A DNA stretch of 64,000 nucleotides from Radiobacillus kanasensis (GCF_021049245.1 NZ_CP088021.1:1-64000); one strand, 5' to 3'; counted from the first letter of the stretch, positions 36,061 through 45,576 are shown. The notes: generated from the sequence alone by a model not told the origin. A program made the numbers and translations.

Positions 36061-36903
36061 ATGGTTGAACATGTACGTATTGAAAAAGTATTAAATAATA
36101 ATGTACTAATAGCGGAGCATCCAACCTATAAAGAGGTCGTCTTAATAGGGAAAGGGATAGGCTTTAATCGGAAGCAAGGGGAAACGGTTTCATTCGATAA
36201 GGCGGATAAAACGTTCTTACTAAAAGGGGAAAATGAAAAGGAACAATACATGAACCTTCTCCCCCATTTAGAGCAAGAACTAATTGATTTTATGAATGAT
36301 GTCTTAGTGTACATTGAGGATCGAATGGGACAGGAGTTAAATGAACACATTCATATTGCCCTCACTGATCACATTGCGTTTGCTATTAATCGCGCGAAGA
36401 AAGAGATTTATTTCTCTAACCCTTTTTTATTTGAAATTGAATCTCTTTATGCAAAGGAATATCAAGTAGCACGTGAAGTAGTAGAAATGGTGCAAAAGCA
36501 AATGGGAATCGCGTTGCCAGAAGGGGAAATAGGCTTCATTGCGCTCCATATTCATAGTGCGGTTACGGATAAAGCATTAAGAGATATTAATAAGCATAAT
36601 AAGTTAATTTCCCGTTTCGTTGAAATTATTGAGGATGAATTAGACATTAAGATGGACCGTAGCCAGGTTGATTATAACCGTCTTATTCAACATTTGCACC
36701 GTGCGATAGATCGGGTTCACCATGGCGAATCATTAGGAAAAGAAAACCGATTAGCGGAATTGTTGAAAAATGAATATCCGGTATGCTATAATCTTGCTTG
36801 GAAGTTGATAAAAGTGATGCAGAAACAATTAAATAAACCTGTAGATGAATCTGAAGTATTGTACTTAACGATTCACTTACAACGATTATCCAATAAATCT
36901 TAA
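36061..36903 (+). CDS. glcT: Transcription antiterminator GlcT (BglG family)
   Basis: 280 residues. The N-terminal RNA-binding (CAT) domain (about 1-58: KVLNNNVLIAEHPTYKEVVLIGKGIGF) is followed by two PTS regulation domains, with conserved histidines in LNEHIHIALTDHIAF and LPEGEIGFIALHIHSA (PRD1) and in the second PRD. When glucose is transported GlcT is unphosphorylated and prevents termination in the ptsG leader. ATG 36061 follows GTGCGGTGA; the extra 15 in-frame codons are dropped. The pair glcT-ptsG sits between spoVT and yabM, where B. subtilis has neither. Confidence 0.92.
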   Translation: MVEHVRIEKVLNNNVLIAEHPTYKEVVLIGKGIGFNRKQGETVSFDKADKTFLLKGENEKEQYMNLLPHLEQELIDFMNDVLVYIEDRMGQELNEHIHIALTDHIAFAINRAKKEIYFSNPFLFEIESLYAKEYQVAREVVEMVQKQMGIALPEGEIGFIALHIHSAVTDKALRDINKHNKLISRFVEIIEDELDIKMDRSQVDYNRLIQHLHRAIDRVHHGESLGKENRLAELLKNEYPVCYNLAWKLIKVMQKQLNKPVDESEVLYLTIHLQRLSNKS

Positions 36904-36926
36904 CATACGTGTTACTGATTCGATCA

Positions 36927-37017
36927 GGCATGAGTATTAAAGAGTTTTATGGGCAAAGTATGGAATGGAATGTATCCGTTTCCGTATTTTTCCGACTCTT
37001 TTACTCATGCCTTTTTC
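36927..37017 (+). promoter_or_regulatory. ptsG leader: GlcT-responsive terminator/antiterminator
   Basis: GGCATGAGTATTAAAGAGT (36927-36945) pairs with ACTCTTTTACTCATGCC (36995-37011), followed by TTTTTCTTTT: a strong terminator between glcT and ptsG. The region enclosed contains its own stem-loop (TATGGAATGGA with TCCGTTTCCGTA). I infer that a GlcT-bound RNA antiterminator overlaps the upstream arm; its exact bases were not resolved. Confidence 0.7.
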
Positions 37018-37071
37018 TTTTGCCCTTATCATATTCCGTATCTGTATCACTACAAAAAAGGAGGAGCTTTT

Positions 37072-39102
37072 ATGTTTAAAAATGCATTTGGTACCTTACA
37101 AAAAGTCGGTAAGGCCCTCATGTTACCGGTAGCCTTGCTACCTGCTGCAGGTATTTTACTTGCTTTCGGAACGAGCTTTGCTCAAGAACAATGGATTGAT
37201 AAATTTCCATGGTTTGGAAATCCAGTTGTCCTAAAAGTCTTAGAAGTGATGGCGGCGGCTGGTGGAGTCGTTTTCGATAATCTGCCGTTACTATTTGCCG
37301 TTGGGGTAGCCATCGGGCTAGCTGGTGGAGATGGTGTTGCAGGTCTTGCTGCGATTATCGGGTATCTCATTATGAATAAAACAATGGGAGTTTTTGGTGG
37401 GGTTACAGCAGAAATGACTGACAACCCAGCATATGCTGCCGTTCTAGGTATCCCAACCCTGCAAACAGGTGTTTTTGGTGGTATTATTGTCGGGGTTCTC
37501 GCCTCGTATATGTATCGAAGATTTTTCAATATTGAGTTGCCACAGTTTTTAGGATTCTTTGCTGGTAAACGATTTGTGCCAATTATCACAGCGTTCTCAT
37601 CTGTCTTTTTGGGGATTTTAATGTACTGGATATGGCCATTTGCACAAGAAGGCCTTAATAACTTATCTCACTTAATGCTCGATACAAACCGTACAGTTTC
37701 TACATTCGTGTTTGGTGTAATTGAACGTGCATTGATTCCATTTGGTTTACATCATATTTTCTACTCTCCATTCTGGTTTGAGTTCGGTCAATATACGAGC
37801 GCGGCAGGAGAGCTTGTACGTGGTGATCAAAGTATTTTCTTCGCTCAGCTGAAAGATGGAGTAGAATTCACCGCTGGTAACTTTATGACGGGTAAGTTCC
37901 CGTTCATGATGTTTGGTTTACCAGCTGCAGCATTGGCGATTTACCACACAGCTAAACCAGAAAGAAAGAAAGTTGTAGCTGGTATCATGGGTTCTGCCGC
38001 TTTAACTTCTTTCCTAACAGGTATTACAGAGCCGATTGAATTCTCATTCCTATTCGTGGCTCCATTATTATTTGCGATTCACACTGTTTTTGCTGGTCTA
38101 TCCTTTATGACGATGTATCTTCTAGACGTCAAAATTGGGATGACTTTCTCTGGTGGTTTAATCGACTTCCTGTTATTCGGTGTTATGCCGAACCGAACGG
38201 ACTGGTGGTGGGTAATCATCATTGGTCTTGTATTCTCTGTGATCTATTACTTTGGATTCCGTTGGGCGATTCTTAAGTTCAACCTTGCAACGCCAGGTCG
38301 CGAAGACGAAATGGATGACGATGGAGACGTAGCTGAAGTAGGAGATCTTCCGTATGAAGTCCTTTCAGCAATGGGTGGTCAAGAGAACATTACGAACCTA
38401 GATGCATGTATTACACGACTACGTGTTAGTGTTGATGACATTAAAAATGTCGACAAGAACCGTTTGAAAAAATTAGGGGCTTCTGGTGTCATGGAAGTCG
38501 GAAATAACATTCAAGCTATTTTCGGGCCAAAATCTGACACGTTACGTGGACAAATCCAAGATATTATCGATGGAAAAACACCGCGTAAACAAGAAGATAT
38601 ATCTAAAATTCTGGATGAAGCGAATGATGCTGTTACTCCAATGACTGCAGATTTAGATTTCGTTAGTCCTATTACAGGGGAAATTATGAGCATCACTGAT
38701 GTTCCAGATCAAGTATTCTCTGAAAAAATGATGGGCGATGGATTTGCAATTAAGCCATCAGAAGGTACCATTGTTTCACCGGTAAACGGAAAAATCGTGA
38801 ACATTTTCCCTACAAAGCATGCGATTGGCATTATGGCGGAGAATGGAACAGAGATCTTAATCCATATCGGTATTGATACTGTAAACCTAAAAGGGGAAGG
38901 CTTTACTGCGAAAGTTGAAGAAGGCGCTGAGGTGAAGCAAGGTCAAGCTCTAATGGAAGTAGACCTAGCATACATTGAGGAAAACGCAACTTCTACTGTA
39001 ACACCAGTTATCTTCACGAACCTTTCAGAAGGTCAGTCTGTAGAATTGAAAGCAAAAGGTACCGTTCAACAGACAGATAAAGATATCCTTGCTATTAAAT
39101 AA
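37072..39102 (+). CDS. ptsG: Glucose-specific PTS enzyme IICBA
   Basis: 676 residues, with domains in the order C-B-A. The membrane EIIC part (about 1-400) has many hydrophobic segments and the conserved [18 protein letters not shown] carries its phosphocysteine in [19 protein letters not shown] at the C-terminus has the phospho-histidine in [17 protein letters not shown]. It imports and phosphorylates glucose. ATG 37072 follows AAGGAGG; the 41 in-frame codons upstream lie in the terminator leader. The presence of glcT upstream supports glucose as substrate over GlcNAc. Confidence 0.94.
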   Translation: MFKNAFGTLQKVGKALMLPVALLPAAGILLAFGTSFAQEQWIDKFPWFGNPVVLKVLEVMAAAGGVVFDNLPLLFAVGVAIGLAGGDGVAGLAAIIGYLIMNKTMGVFGGVTAEMTDNPAYAAVLGIPTLQTGVFGGIIVGVLASYMYRRFFNIELPQFLGFFAGKRFVPIITAFSSVFLGILMYWIWPFAQEGLNNLSHLMLDTNRTVSTFVFGVIERALIPFGLHHIFYSPFWFEFGQYTSAAGELVRGDQSIFFAQLKDGVEFTAGNFMTGKFPFMMFGLPAAALAIYHTAKPERKKVVAGIMGSAALTSFLTGITEPIEFSFLFVAPLLFAIHTVFAGLSFMTMYLLDVKIGMTFSGGLIDFLLFGVMPNRTDWWWVIIIGLVFSVIYYFGFRWAILKFNLATPGREDEMDDDGDVAEVGDLPYEVLSAMGGQENITNLDACITRLRVSVDDIKNVDKNRLKKLGASGVMEVGNNIQAIFGPKSDTLRGQIQDIIDGKTPRKQEDISKILDEANDAVTPMTADLDFVSPITGEIMSITDVPDQVFSEKMMGDGFAIKPSEGTIVSPVNGKIVNIFPTKHAIGIMAENGTEILIHIGIDTVNLKGEGFTAKVEEGAEVKQGQALMEVDLAYIEENATSTVTPVIFTNLSEGQSVELKAKGTVQQTDKDILAIK

Positions 39103-39112
39103 GAGAAGCATT

Positions 39113-39145
39113 ACCCTCCACTTTCTTAATGGTGGAGGGTTTTTC
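39113..39145 (+). terminator. ptsG terminator
   Basis: ACCCTCCAC and GTGGAGGGT form a stem followed by TTTTTCTTT. Confidence 0.9.
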
Positions 39146-39166
39146 TTTATACGGGAAGAGAGTATA

Positions 39167-39240
39167 GGTCGAGACTAGGAAGAGAAATGGCTCCGCTCAG
39201 GTAAGCGACTACCCGCAGCATAAATCAACCTAGTCTACGC
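39167..39240. repeat. Remnant of the dispersed hairpin module
   Basis: GACTAGG (39173) and CCTAGTC (39229) pair around AAGCGACTACCCGCAGC and TAAATCAAC, pieces of the type II module seen at 30155. A shorter relative begins at 44648 with the same CGAGACTAGG. Confidence 0.45.
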
Positions 39241-39384
39241 TTTTTAAAAAAAATGGGCTAAGTGTCTTCTTGCCTTTTAATTAGAGAGTGATGACCGCAG
39301 CACAAGGTATCCTCCGTTTTAATTGGGCAATCCCCCTATGATATAATGAGAGCATTCTAATAGAGAAAAAGGAAACACTTACCT

Positions 39385-40971
39385 ATGGAACAGACAACGA
39401 AGCAATTGTTTAGAGGTGCTTTATTACTCACTATTGCAGGACTCATTAGTAAAATCATTAGTGCTGGCTACCGGATTCCACTTCAAAATATTACAGGGGA
39501 TCTGGGTTTTTATATGTATCAACAGGTTTATCCGATTTTAGGAATATCCCTTACACTTTCTTTATATGGCTTTCCGGCTGCTATTTCAAAGCTTGTGGCA
39601 AGTCGCAAGGAAGAGGGAGAGTGGTTATCTGTAAGGAGCTTCTACATTCCGTTGTTTGGATTGCTTTTTTTCATAAATGGGATATTGTTTATTATCCTTT
39701 ATTTTGGCTCTAACAAAATAGCAGCTTGGATGGGGGATCCGAACCTTGCGCAAGCATTTCGGGTAGCCGCTTTTCCCTTTTTACTTGTACCGTTTACCTC
39801 ATTATTTCGTGGGGTGTCTCAAGGACTTAATGATATGAGGCCCACTGCTACTTCTCAAGTGTTGGAACAGATTATAAGGGTTATTGTCATTCTATTTTTT
39901 GCAGTTATAGTCGTCCAAGCTAATGGAGACTTATATGGCGTTGCAGTAGGGGCGGGAATAGGAGCAACAATTGCGGCAGGAATTGCAGCTTGTTGGTTGG
40001 CGTGGATGTGGCTTCGTTCACAAGAATTCACGTGGCAGAAAATGAGCTTTTCGTGGAGGACATATAGTCAAACCATTTTTGGTTACGGATTTTTCATTTG
40101 TCTAAACTATATGATGTTGCTATTGCTTCAACTAGCGGATTCCTTAACTGTTGTGAATGGGTTAATAGACCACGGTTTACCTACGTTAGGAGCAAAGGAA
40201 TGGAAGGGAGTATTGGACAGGGGTTATCCACTCGTTCAGTTAGGCACCGTTTTAGGATCGTCTTTAGCCTTGGCCTTGATTCCATCCGTAACGAAGAAGC
40301 GTTACCAGCGTGCACCCAAGTCCTTTCAGTTGCATATGGAAAGCGCGCTTCGTTTTAGTATATACATAGCAAGCGCTTGTTCTTTTGGATTGATGGCGAT
40401 CATGCCTTTAGCTAACCAAATGCTCTACGAAACGAATGAAGGTGTACAAAGTCTTCAAGTATTAGCCTTTACAATCCTTTTTGCATCCACTGCTTTAACG
40501 GCATCATCTATTTTACAAGGATTAGGATTCATCTATCGTACGGCAGTCTTTGTCATGATTGCCTTTTTTATAAAGTATATCGGTAATCTGATGTTCATTC
40601 CGCAATTTGGCATCATGGGGTCTGCTCTCGCAACGGTATTTGCGGTATTTATGTTATGTATGATCAATGTTTACGTATTGAAGAGGAAAGTAGCGGGAAT
40701 TCGATGGTTTCCGATTCCATTCGCACGCTTCGCTATCTCTTTGCTTATCATGACTGGGTTTGTTTTCGCGATGAACAAGGTTTATGCATACAGCCCATTT
40801 CTCAATAGTCGGATAGAGACTGCCTTGTTTGTGGTCTTTACTTGTGTCCTTGCCGCTTTTTTATACTTTGTTTTACTCATCCGTCTGCACGCCTTGGAAG
40901 AGTCTGATCTTCGAGAGCTGCCATTTGCGGATCTACTTATAGAAATTCAGAGATGGAGGTTTCGTCCATGA
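39385..40971 (+). CDS. yabM: Polysaccharide/lipid II flippase family protein YabM (SpoVB-like)
   Basis: 528 residues, an integral membrane protein of the MATE-like MOP superfamily with about 14 hydrophobic segments. It starts with LFRGALLLTIAGLISKIISAGYRIPLQNITGDLGFYMYQQVYPI, typical of SpoVB/MurJ-like proteins. Such proteins flip lipid-linked sugars; the substrate of YabM is not established. It overlaps mazG by four bases (ATGA). Confidence 0.82.
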   Translation: MEQTTKQLFRGALLLTIAGLISKIISAGYRIPLQNITGDLGFYMYQQVYPILGISLTLSLYGFPAAISKLVASRKEEGEWLSVRSFYIPLFGLLFFINGILFIILYFGSNKIAAWMGDPNLAQAFRVAAFPFLLVPFTSLFRGVSQGLNDMRPTATSQVLEQIIRVIVILFFAVIVVQANGDLYGVAVGAGIGATIAAGIAACWLAWMWLRSQEFTWQKMSFSWRTYSQTIFGYGFFICLNYMMLLLLQLADSLTVVNGLIDHGLPTLGAKEWKGVLDRGYPLVQLGTVLGSSLALALIPSVTKKRYQRAPKSFQLHMESALRFSIYIASACSFGLMAIMPLANQMLYETNEGVQSLQVLAFTILFASTALTASSILQGLGFIYRTAVFVMIAFFIKYIGNLMFIPQFGIMGSALATVFAVFMLCMINVYVLKRKVAGIRWFPIPFARFAISLLIMTGFVFAMNKVYAYSPFLNSRIETALFVVFTCVLAAFLYFVLLIRLHALEESDLRELPFADLLIEIQRWRFRP

Positions 40972-42428
40972 ATCAAATAGAAGTAATTGGATTAGGGGCA
41001 GGCGATATTGATCAATTGCCTTTGGGTATTTATAAAAAATTAACAACATCGCAAAAGCCGATTTTTGTTCGGACGGTGGACCATCCTGTTATTCAAACAT
41101 TGGAACAAGAGGGTGTTACTTTTAAAGGGTATGATTCCGTCTATGAGGCGCATGCGGAATTTGGGGATGTCTATCAAGCGATTGTAGAAGACCTTCTTCA
41201 TCAGGCGAAGAGTGACTCGCTAATCTATGCCGTACCGGGTCACCCTATGCTAGCAGAAAAAACAGTGCAATTATTAGAGGATCAAACCGAAGTTAACGTG
41301 ACGATTGTTGGTGGTCAAAGCTATTTAGATGATTTATTCACAGCTTTAAGAATGGATCCCATCGAAGGCTTTCAATTCGTGGATGCCACCTCCTTTAGCC
41401 GATTTGAATTAAATTACTTGCAGCATATTGTCTTTTGCCAAGTATATGATTCCTTCGTCGCATCAGAGGTGAAGCTTGCCCTACTAGAAGATTTAAATCC
41501 GGAGCATCCAATTACCATTGTCGATGCAGTAGGTAGTAACCAAGAGAAAATACTTCGTGTCCCGTTAGTAGAATTAGATCAGACGGTAAGCCTCAGTAAT
41601 TTAACGAGTATTTATGTTCCCCCAGTAAAGAGGGAGCAGCTTCCACATCAATTTTTCCGTCTTCGCGAGGTCATTGCCCAATTACGGGGGCCTAATGGCT
41701 GTCCTTGGGATAAGGAACAAACCCATGAATCACTGCGCAACTATTTGTTAGAGGAAGCATATGAATTTATAGAAGCGGTAGATGACCTTGATGATGATGG
41801 AATGATTGAAGAACTAGGAGACGTTTTACTACAGGTCATGCTTCATAGCCAGATAGGGGAAGATGAAGGGTACTTTACAGTCGATGATGTCATTGAATCG
41901 ATCACGGAGAAAATGATTAGAAGACACCCACACGTGTTTGGCGATACTGTTGCTTCCTCATCGGAAAAGGTTGTCCAAAATTGGGACGAAATCAAAAGAG
42001 CAGAAAAAACGGAACGAACTTCCCTGATGGATGCCGTTCCGAAACATATGTCAGGCTTACTTGAGGCTGAACAAATTCAAAAGCAAGCAGCAAAGGTTGG
42101 ATTCGATTGGCAGGATCCTGAACCTATGTGGGAGAAAATAAAAGAAGAAATGGAAGAAGTGAAACAAGCGATAGCTACCCAAGATGAAAAAGAAATAGAA
42201 AAAGAATTTGGTGATGTGTTATTTGCTATCGTCAATCTAACAAGATATTATAAAATAAATCCAGAACTTGCTGTTAAGCAAACCAACCGAAAATTTAAAC
42301 AACGATTTACGTTTATGGAACAGGAAATAAAAAAGAACAATGAACAGCTTTCAGAATTAACATTAGAGCGATTAGATCAGTATTGGGATAAAGCAAAACA
42401 AGCAGAGCGAAAAGAGGGGAATTCATAA
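40968..42428 (+). CDS. mazG: YabN: tetrapyrrole-methylase-like domain fused to MazG pyrophosphohydrolase
   Basis: 486 residues. An N-terminal SAM-methylase-like domain (about 1-220, IEVIGLGAGDIDQLPLG) is fused to two MazG repeats (from about 235, NGCPWDKEQTHESLRNYLLEEAYEFIEA and EELGDVLLQVMLHS; the second near EEVKQAI and EKEFGDVLFAIVN). The EExxE...ExxD metal motifs are present in both. MazG hydrolyses non-canonical NTPs; the N-terminal part is of unknown activity. ATG 40968 has GGAGG upstream. Confidence 0.92.
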   Translation: MNQIEVIGLGAGDIDQLPLGIYKKLTTSQKPIFVRTVDHPVIQTLEQEGVTFKGYDSVYEAHAEFGDVYQAIVEDLLHQAKSDSLIYAVPGHPMLAEKTVQLLEDQTEVNVTIVGGQSYLDDLFTALRMDPIEGFQFVDATSFSRFELNYLQHIVFCQVYDSFVASEVKLALLEDLNPEHPITIVDAVGSNQEKILRVPLVELDQTVSLSNLTSIYVPPVKREQLPHQFFRLREVIAQLRGPNGCPWDKEQTHESLRNYLLEEAYEFIEAVDDLDDDGMIEELGDVLLQVMLHSQIGEDEGYFTVDDVIESITEKMIRRHPHVFGDTVASSSEKVVQNWDEIKRAEKTERTSLMDAVPKHMSGLLEAEQIQKQAAKVGFDWQDPEPMWEKIKEEMEEVKQAIATQDEKEIEKEFGDVLFAIVNLTRYYKINPELAVKQTNRKFKQRFTFMEQEIKKNNEQLSELTLERLDQYWDKAKQAERKEGNS

Positions 42429-42691
42429 TGAGACTGGACAAGTTTTTAAAGAATTCTAGGTTAATTAAGCGAAGAACATTGGCGAAAGAGGTAGCCGATC
42501 AAGGACGAATTACGATAAATGGAAATCCAGCGAAGGCTGCTTCCAATGTTAGCGTAGGAGATGAACTAAGGATCCAATTCGGACAAAAACTTGTAACGGT
42601 TCAAGTAGAGTCCTTGAAAGAAATTGTCCGCAAAGAAGAAGCAACCACTTTATATTCGATTAAAAAGGAAGAACCGGTTTCGCAAGATTAA
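42428..42691 (+). CDS. rqcP: Ribosome quality-control protein RqcP (YabO)
   Basis: 87 residues, an S4-type RNA-binding protein (MRLDKFLKNSRLIKRRTLAKEVADQGRI, then NGNPAKAASNVSVGDEL). RqcP, a relative of Hsp15, works with RqcH on split 50S subunits to add alanine tails to stalled nascent chains. It shares one base with the mazG stop (TAATG), so it is coupled. Confidence 0.93.
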   Translation: MRLDKFLKNSRLIKRRTLAKEVADQGRITINGNPAKAASNVSVGDELRIQFGQKLVTVQVESLKEIVRKEEATTLYSIKKEEPVSQD

Positions 42692-42713
42692 GTTCTAAAC
42701 TTGTCCCTCTATT

Positions 42714-42721
42714 CATACATT
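42714..42721 (+). promoter_or_regulatory. Candidate sigma-E -10 box before yabP
   Basis: CATACATT agrees with the sigma-E -10 consensus CATACAnT, 30 bases before yabP. The -35 region is weak. yabP and yabQ are sigma-E genes in B. subtilis. Confidence 0.5.
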
Positions 42722-42750
42722 TGTAATGATAAAAGGAGGGGCTGTAGATT

Positions 42751-43050
42751 ATGAACTATTATGAAAACAATCAATCCGTACGGGCGCAGGTAGAACATCA
42801 CGTTAGAATGAGCAATAGAAGAACCCTTGATATTTCTGGTGTAAAGGAAGTCGACAGTTTTGACAATGAAGAGTTCTTGTTACAAACGGTTATGGGGTTT
42901 TTAATTGTTCGTGGTGAAAATCTTCAAATGAAAAATCTCGATTTGGAAGAAGGGAATGTGTCCATTAAAGGAAAGATTTACGAGCTTTCTTACTTAGAAG
43001 AGCAACATGGGGAGAAAGCTAAAGGACTCTTTAGCAAGCTGTTTAAATGA
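42751..43050 (+). CDS. yabP: Sporulation protein YabP
   Basis: 99 residues, YabP/YqfC family: RTLDISGVKEVDSFDNEEFLLQTVMGFLIVRGENLQMKNLDLEEG covers the conserved core. In B. subtilis it is a mother-cell protein needed for full sporulation. It has AAAGGAGGGG as ribosome-binding site and overlaps yabQ by four bases. Confidence 0.92.
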   Translation: MNYYENNQSVRAQVEHHVRMSNRRTLDISGVKEVDSFDNEEFLLQTVMGFLIVRGENLQMKNLDLEEGNVSIKGKIYELSYLEEQHGEKAKGLFSKLFK

Positions 43051-43643
43051 CCTTAACCGTTCAATTCCTAACAATTATCTCCATGATCGCCGGAGGAATT
43101 TATTTAGGAATCGCGATTGAAACGTTTCGACGATTTGAGGGAGCTTGGAAAAAACGTAAAGTCTTTTCTTATATAATAGAAATCTGTTTTTGGCTGCTGC
43201 AATCGCTAATCTTGTTTTACTTATTGTTTCGAGTAAATCAAGGGGAACTTCGGTTTTATATACTTTTAGCTTTATTGTGTGGCTACTCAGCTTACAATGC
43301 TTTACTCAAAAGTTATTATCAACGGTTATTAGAGAGAATGATAGTCTCTTGTCTTTCGATTTATCGCTTCTTATATCGAATGGTTCACCTATTCTTTATT
43401 CGACCTATAATCCGTATTTTTCAGCTCATCCTCTCCATTTTATTTGCTCTATGGGGAGGATTAGTATGGGTAGCTGTTTTGTTGTACAAGATCGTATTCT
43501 ATCCGATTCGACTGATTGGGATGTTCATATGGCGACTCGTACCGAAAAATGCGAAAAATAAAATATCCCATTTAGCAGGATTTTATAGTAAAATAAAGAA
43601 TAAAATAGTCAACTGGAAACATTCAGATAAGAAGGATGAATAA
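43047..43643 (+). CDS. yabQ: Spore cortex biosynthesis protein YabQ
   Basis: 198 residues with about five hydrophobic membrane segments (beginning MTLTVQFLTIISMIAGGIYLGIAI) and a basic C-terminus. YabQ sits in the forespore outer membrane and is needed for cortex synthesis. There is no clear ribosome-binding site; the start overlaps the yabP stop (ATGA), so translation is probably coupled. Confidence 0.9.
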   Translation: MTLTVQFLTIISMIAGGIYLGIAIETFRRFEGAWKKRKVFSYIIEICFWLLQSLILFYLLFRVNQGELRFYILLALLCGYSAYNALLKSYYQRLLERMIVSCLSIYRFLYRMVHLFFIRPIIRIFQLILSILFALWGGLVWVAVLLYKIVFYPIRLIGMFIWRLVPKNAKNKISHLAGFYSKIKNKIVNWKHSDKKDE

Positions 43644-43658
43644 GGAGGTAGCCAGTCG

Positions 43659-44042
43659 GTGACACGAAAAGAACAAAAATCCGTTGCAAGAATTAATTCT
43701 AGCTATATGAAGCAGTACGACGTTCATTTGAAAAGACAGCAGAAAAAGAGAAAAAGACTCTATCGCCGGCTAGTGCTATTTACGATACTAGCTATGCTCG
43801 TATTTGGTTCTCTTATTGCCTATCATGTAAATCAACAAATTGTATATGCAGAAAAGAAAGAACAATATGAGAAAATGAAAGAAGAAATGGCTTCCCTTGA
43901 AAAAGAAGAGCAGGATCTGAAACAGGAAGTCCAATTACTCCAAGATGAAGAATACGTGAAAGAAATTGCGCGAACCAATTATTTTTTCTCGAAAAAGGGA
44001 GAAATTATTTTTAAACTTCCTGAGGAAGACCCGTCTTATTGA
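43659..44042 (+). CDS. divIC: Cell-division protein DivIC
   Basis: 127 residues: a short basic cytoplasmic part, one membrane segment (about 45-66, RLVLFTILAMLVFGSLIAYHV), then an extracytoplasmic coiled coil (EKKEQYEKMKEEMASLEKEEQD) and the conserved EEYVKEIARTNYFFSKKGEIIFK. DivIC acts with FtsL and DivIB in the division complex. The start codon is GTG 43659 after AAGGAGG. Confidence 0.94.
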   Translation: MTRKEQKSVARINSSYMKQYDVHLKRQQKKRKRLYRRLVLFTILAMLVFGSLIAYHVNQQIVYAEKKEQYEKMKEEMASLEKEEQDLKQEVQLLQDEEYVKEIARTNYFFSKKGEIIFKLPEEDPSY

Positions 44043-44115
44043 CACGCTTTTCAAAGCTTATATATAATATATAGGTGAGATATCTTTTAAACTTTTAAGG
44101 AGGAGCATTTTTTTT

Positions 44116-44517
44116 ATGTCAATCGAAGTAGGCAGCAAGTTACAGGGTAAGGTAACCGGAATCACTAATTTTGGAGCATTCGTTGAGTTACCGGGTGGAA
44201 CAACAGGGCTGGTTCATATTAGTGAGGTTGCTGATAACTACGTGAAAGACATTAATGAACATTTAACAGTCGGAGACGAAGTAACGGTTAAAGTCATTAA
44301 TGTAGAAGATGATGGAAAGATCGGCTTATCCATTAAAAAGGCGAAAGAAACAGCAAATACTGGTCGCCGCAAGCCACACCAAAAAAATAACCGCGAACGC
44401 ACAGAGACATTTGAGGCAAAAATGAATCGATTTCTTAAAGACTCCGAGGACCGTTTAGCTTCTTTGAAGAAGAATACGGAATCGAAACGCGGAGGTCGAG
44501 GAGCTAGAAAAGGTTAA
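44116..44517 (+). CDS. yabR: S1-domain RNA-binding protein YabR
   Basis: 133 residues. One S1 domain (about 4-75: GSKLQGKVTGITNFGAFVELPGGTTGLVHISEVAD) is followed by a basic, disordered tail rich in Lys/Arg/Gly. It is related to polynucleotide phosphorylase S1 domains; its function is unknown, though the family lies in a division/sporulation operon. AAGGAGGAG precedes the ATG. Confidence 0.9.
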   Translation: MSIEVGSKLQGKVTGITNFGAFVELPGGTTGLVHISEVADNYVKDINEHLTVGDEVTVKVINVEDDGKIGLSIKKAKETANTGRRKPHQKNNRERTETFEAKMNRFLKDSEDRLASLKKNTESKRGGRGARKG

Positions 44518-44592
44518 CCTTGCTGTCTATTGATGAGAGCGATATGATAAATGCCTTATTTATATAAACAACGGGTCGAAAACCGTATAGAT

Positions 44593-44626
44593 AAAGCTGA
44601 TACACAAAAGTATCAGCTTTTTTTAA
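44593..44626 (+). terminator. yabR terminator
   Basis: AAAGCTGATAC and GTATCAGCTTT pair across a short loop and are followed by TTTT. Confidence 0.9.
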
Positions 44627-44647
44627 TGGAGAGAAAAACAAAAAACT

Positions 44648-44715
44648 AGTTCGAGACTAGGGAGCGGAATAGCGCTACTCCACTTTCCAGACACACTCAG
44701 CGGAAATATGGGTGG
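44648..44715. repeat. Remnant of the dispersed hairpin module
   Basis: TTCGAGACTAGGGAG and later CTCCACTTTCC and CAGCGGAAAT are decayed pieces of the repeat family described at 30155 and 46325. No gene lies between yabR and the tRNA. Confidence 0.35.
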
Positions 44716-44761
44716 TTAATAAGGATGAGTGGGCTTGAACTGATATTTCTTACTTGATCAA

Positions 44762-44795
44762 AAAAAGAAGAACAGGGATAAACCTGTTCTTCTAA
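44762..44795 (-). terminator. tRNA-Met terminator
   Basis: On the minus strand AGAAGAACAGG and CCTGTTCTTCT pair and are followed by a T run. It lies just downstream of the tRNA. Confidence 0.85.
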
Positions 44796-44799
44796 AAGA

Positions 44800-44873
44800 T
44801 AGCGGCGGAGGGAATCGAACCCACGACCTCACGGGTATGAACCGTACGCTCTAGCCAGCTGAGCTACACCGCC
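44800..44873 (-). tRNA. tRNA-Met (anticodon CAT)
   Basis: 74 bases with a complete cloverleaf. The D-arm has AGCTCAGCTGGCTAGAGC, the anticodon arm ACGGTTCATACCCGT and the T-arm GTGGGTTCGAATCCC; the discriminator is A and CCA is not encoded. The acceptor stem begins GGCGGTG. It matches the elongator tRNA-Met found at this same place in B. subtilis. A CAT anticodon could also mark tRNA-Ile2, but the body is that of elongator Met. Confidence 0.95.
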
Positions 44874-44991
44874 ATGTTAAAGTCACAAAGAATATATTAC
44901 AACAGCTTTGATATCGTGTCAACCATCTTTTGTATCGGCTACCCATTTTCGTAAAAACAAGATACACTAGAAGTAGAAAAGGGGGATACAG

Positions 44992-45561
44992 ATGATTGGT
45001 TTAGTCCGACATGGCGAAACAGACTGGAATGTGGCAGGGAAACTACAAGGGAAAACAGACGTACCTTTAAATGAACGCGGAATTGCCCAAGCAAAAGCAT
45101 GTAAGGAACATTTTAAGCATGAGGATTGGGACCTATTAGTCTCGAGTCCTTTAAAACGAGCTAAGAAAACAGCTGAAATCATAAATGAAGCCCTCCAACT
45201 ACCTTTTTATGAAATGGAGGACTTTAAAGAACGTTCTTTTGGAGAAGCAGAAGGGTTACTAGCAGAAGAGCGAAATAGCTTGTACCCAAATCGCGACTAT
45301 CCTGGAGCGGAAAGCTTTGAGGCGTTTCAAGCTAGAGTGATGAACGGCTTAAGTTTATTAAACAGCAAATATCCAAACAAGCGAATCCTGCTCGTCGCTC
45401 ATGGTGCCGTCATTGGATGTATCCTTTCCATATTGTCTAAAGGAACTTTAAATTCAAAGAACACGAGATTACATAATGCTGGTTGGAGTAGAATTCAATA
45501 CATTGATGATGCATGGCAAGTACACGATGTGAATCAAGTCAATCACCTTACCAACTTATAA
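44992..45561 (+). CDS. Histidine phosphatase family protein
   Basis: 189 residues, phosphoglycerate-mutase-like. The catalytic RHG motif is at residues 6-8 (GLVRHGETDWN), the second Arg/Glu sites are in SSPLKRAKKTAEII and FKERSFGEAEG, and the second histidine is in LLVAHGAVIGCI. The cytosolic family includes broad phosphatases and sugar-phosphate enzymes; the substrate cannot be told. It lies 16 bases before a NUDIX gene, probably the same transcript, and neither has a counterpart here in B. subtilis. Confidence 0.85.
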   Translation: MIGLVRHGETDWNVAGKLQGKTDVPLNERGIAQAKACKEHFKHEDWDLLVSSPLKRAKKTAEIINEALQLPFYEMEDFKERSFGEAEGLLAEERNSLYPNRDYPGAESFEAFQARVMNGLSLLNSKYPNKRILLVAHGAVIGCILSILSKGTLNSKNTRLHNAGWSRIQYIDDAWQVHDVNQVNHLTNL

Positions 45562-45576
45562 AAGGGAAGTGTTTTT

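Noticed and set aside
36949..37071. N-terminal extension of PtsG
   Set aside because: It lies in the leader terminator; the true start has AAGGAGG and the family N-terminus [10 protein letters not shown].
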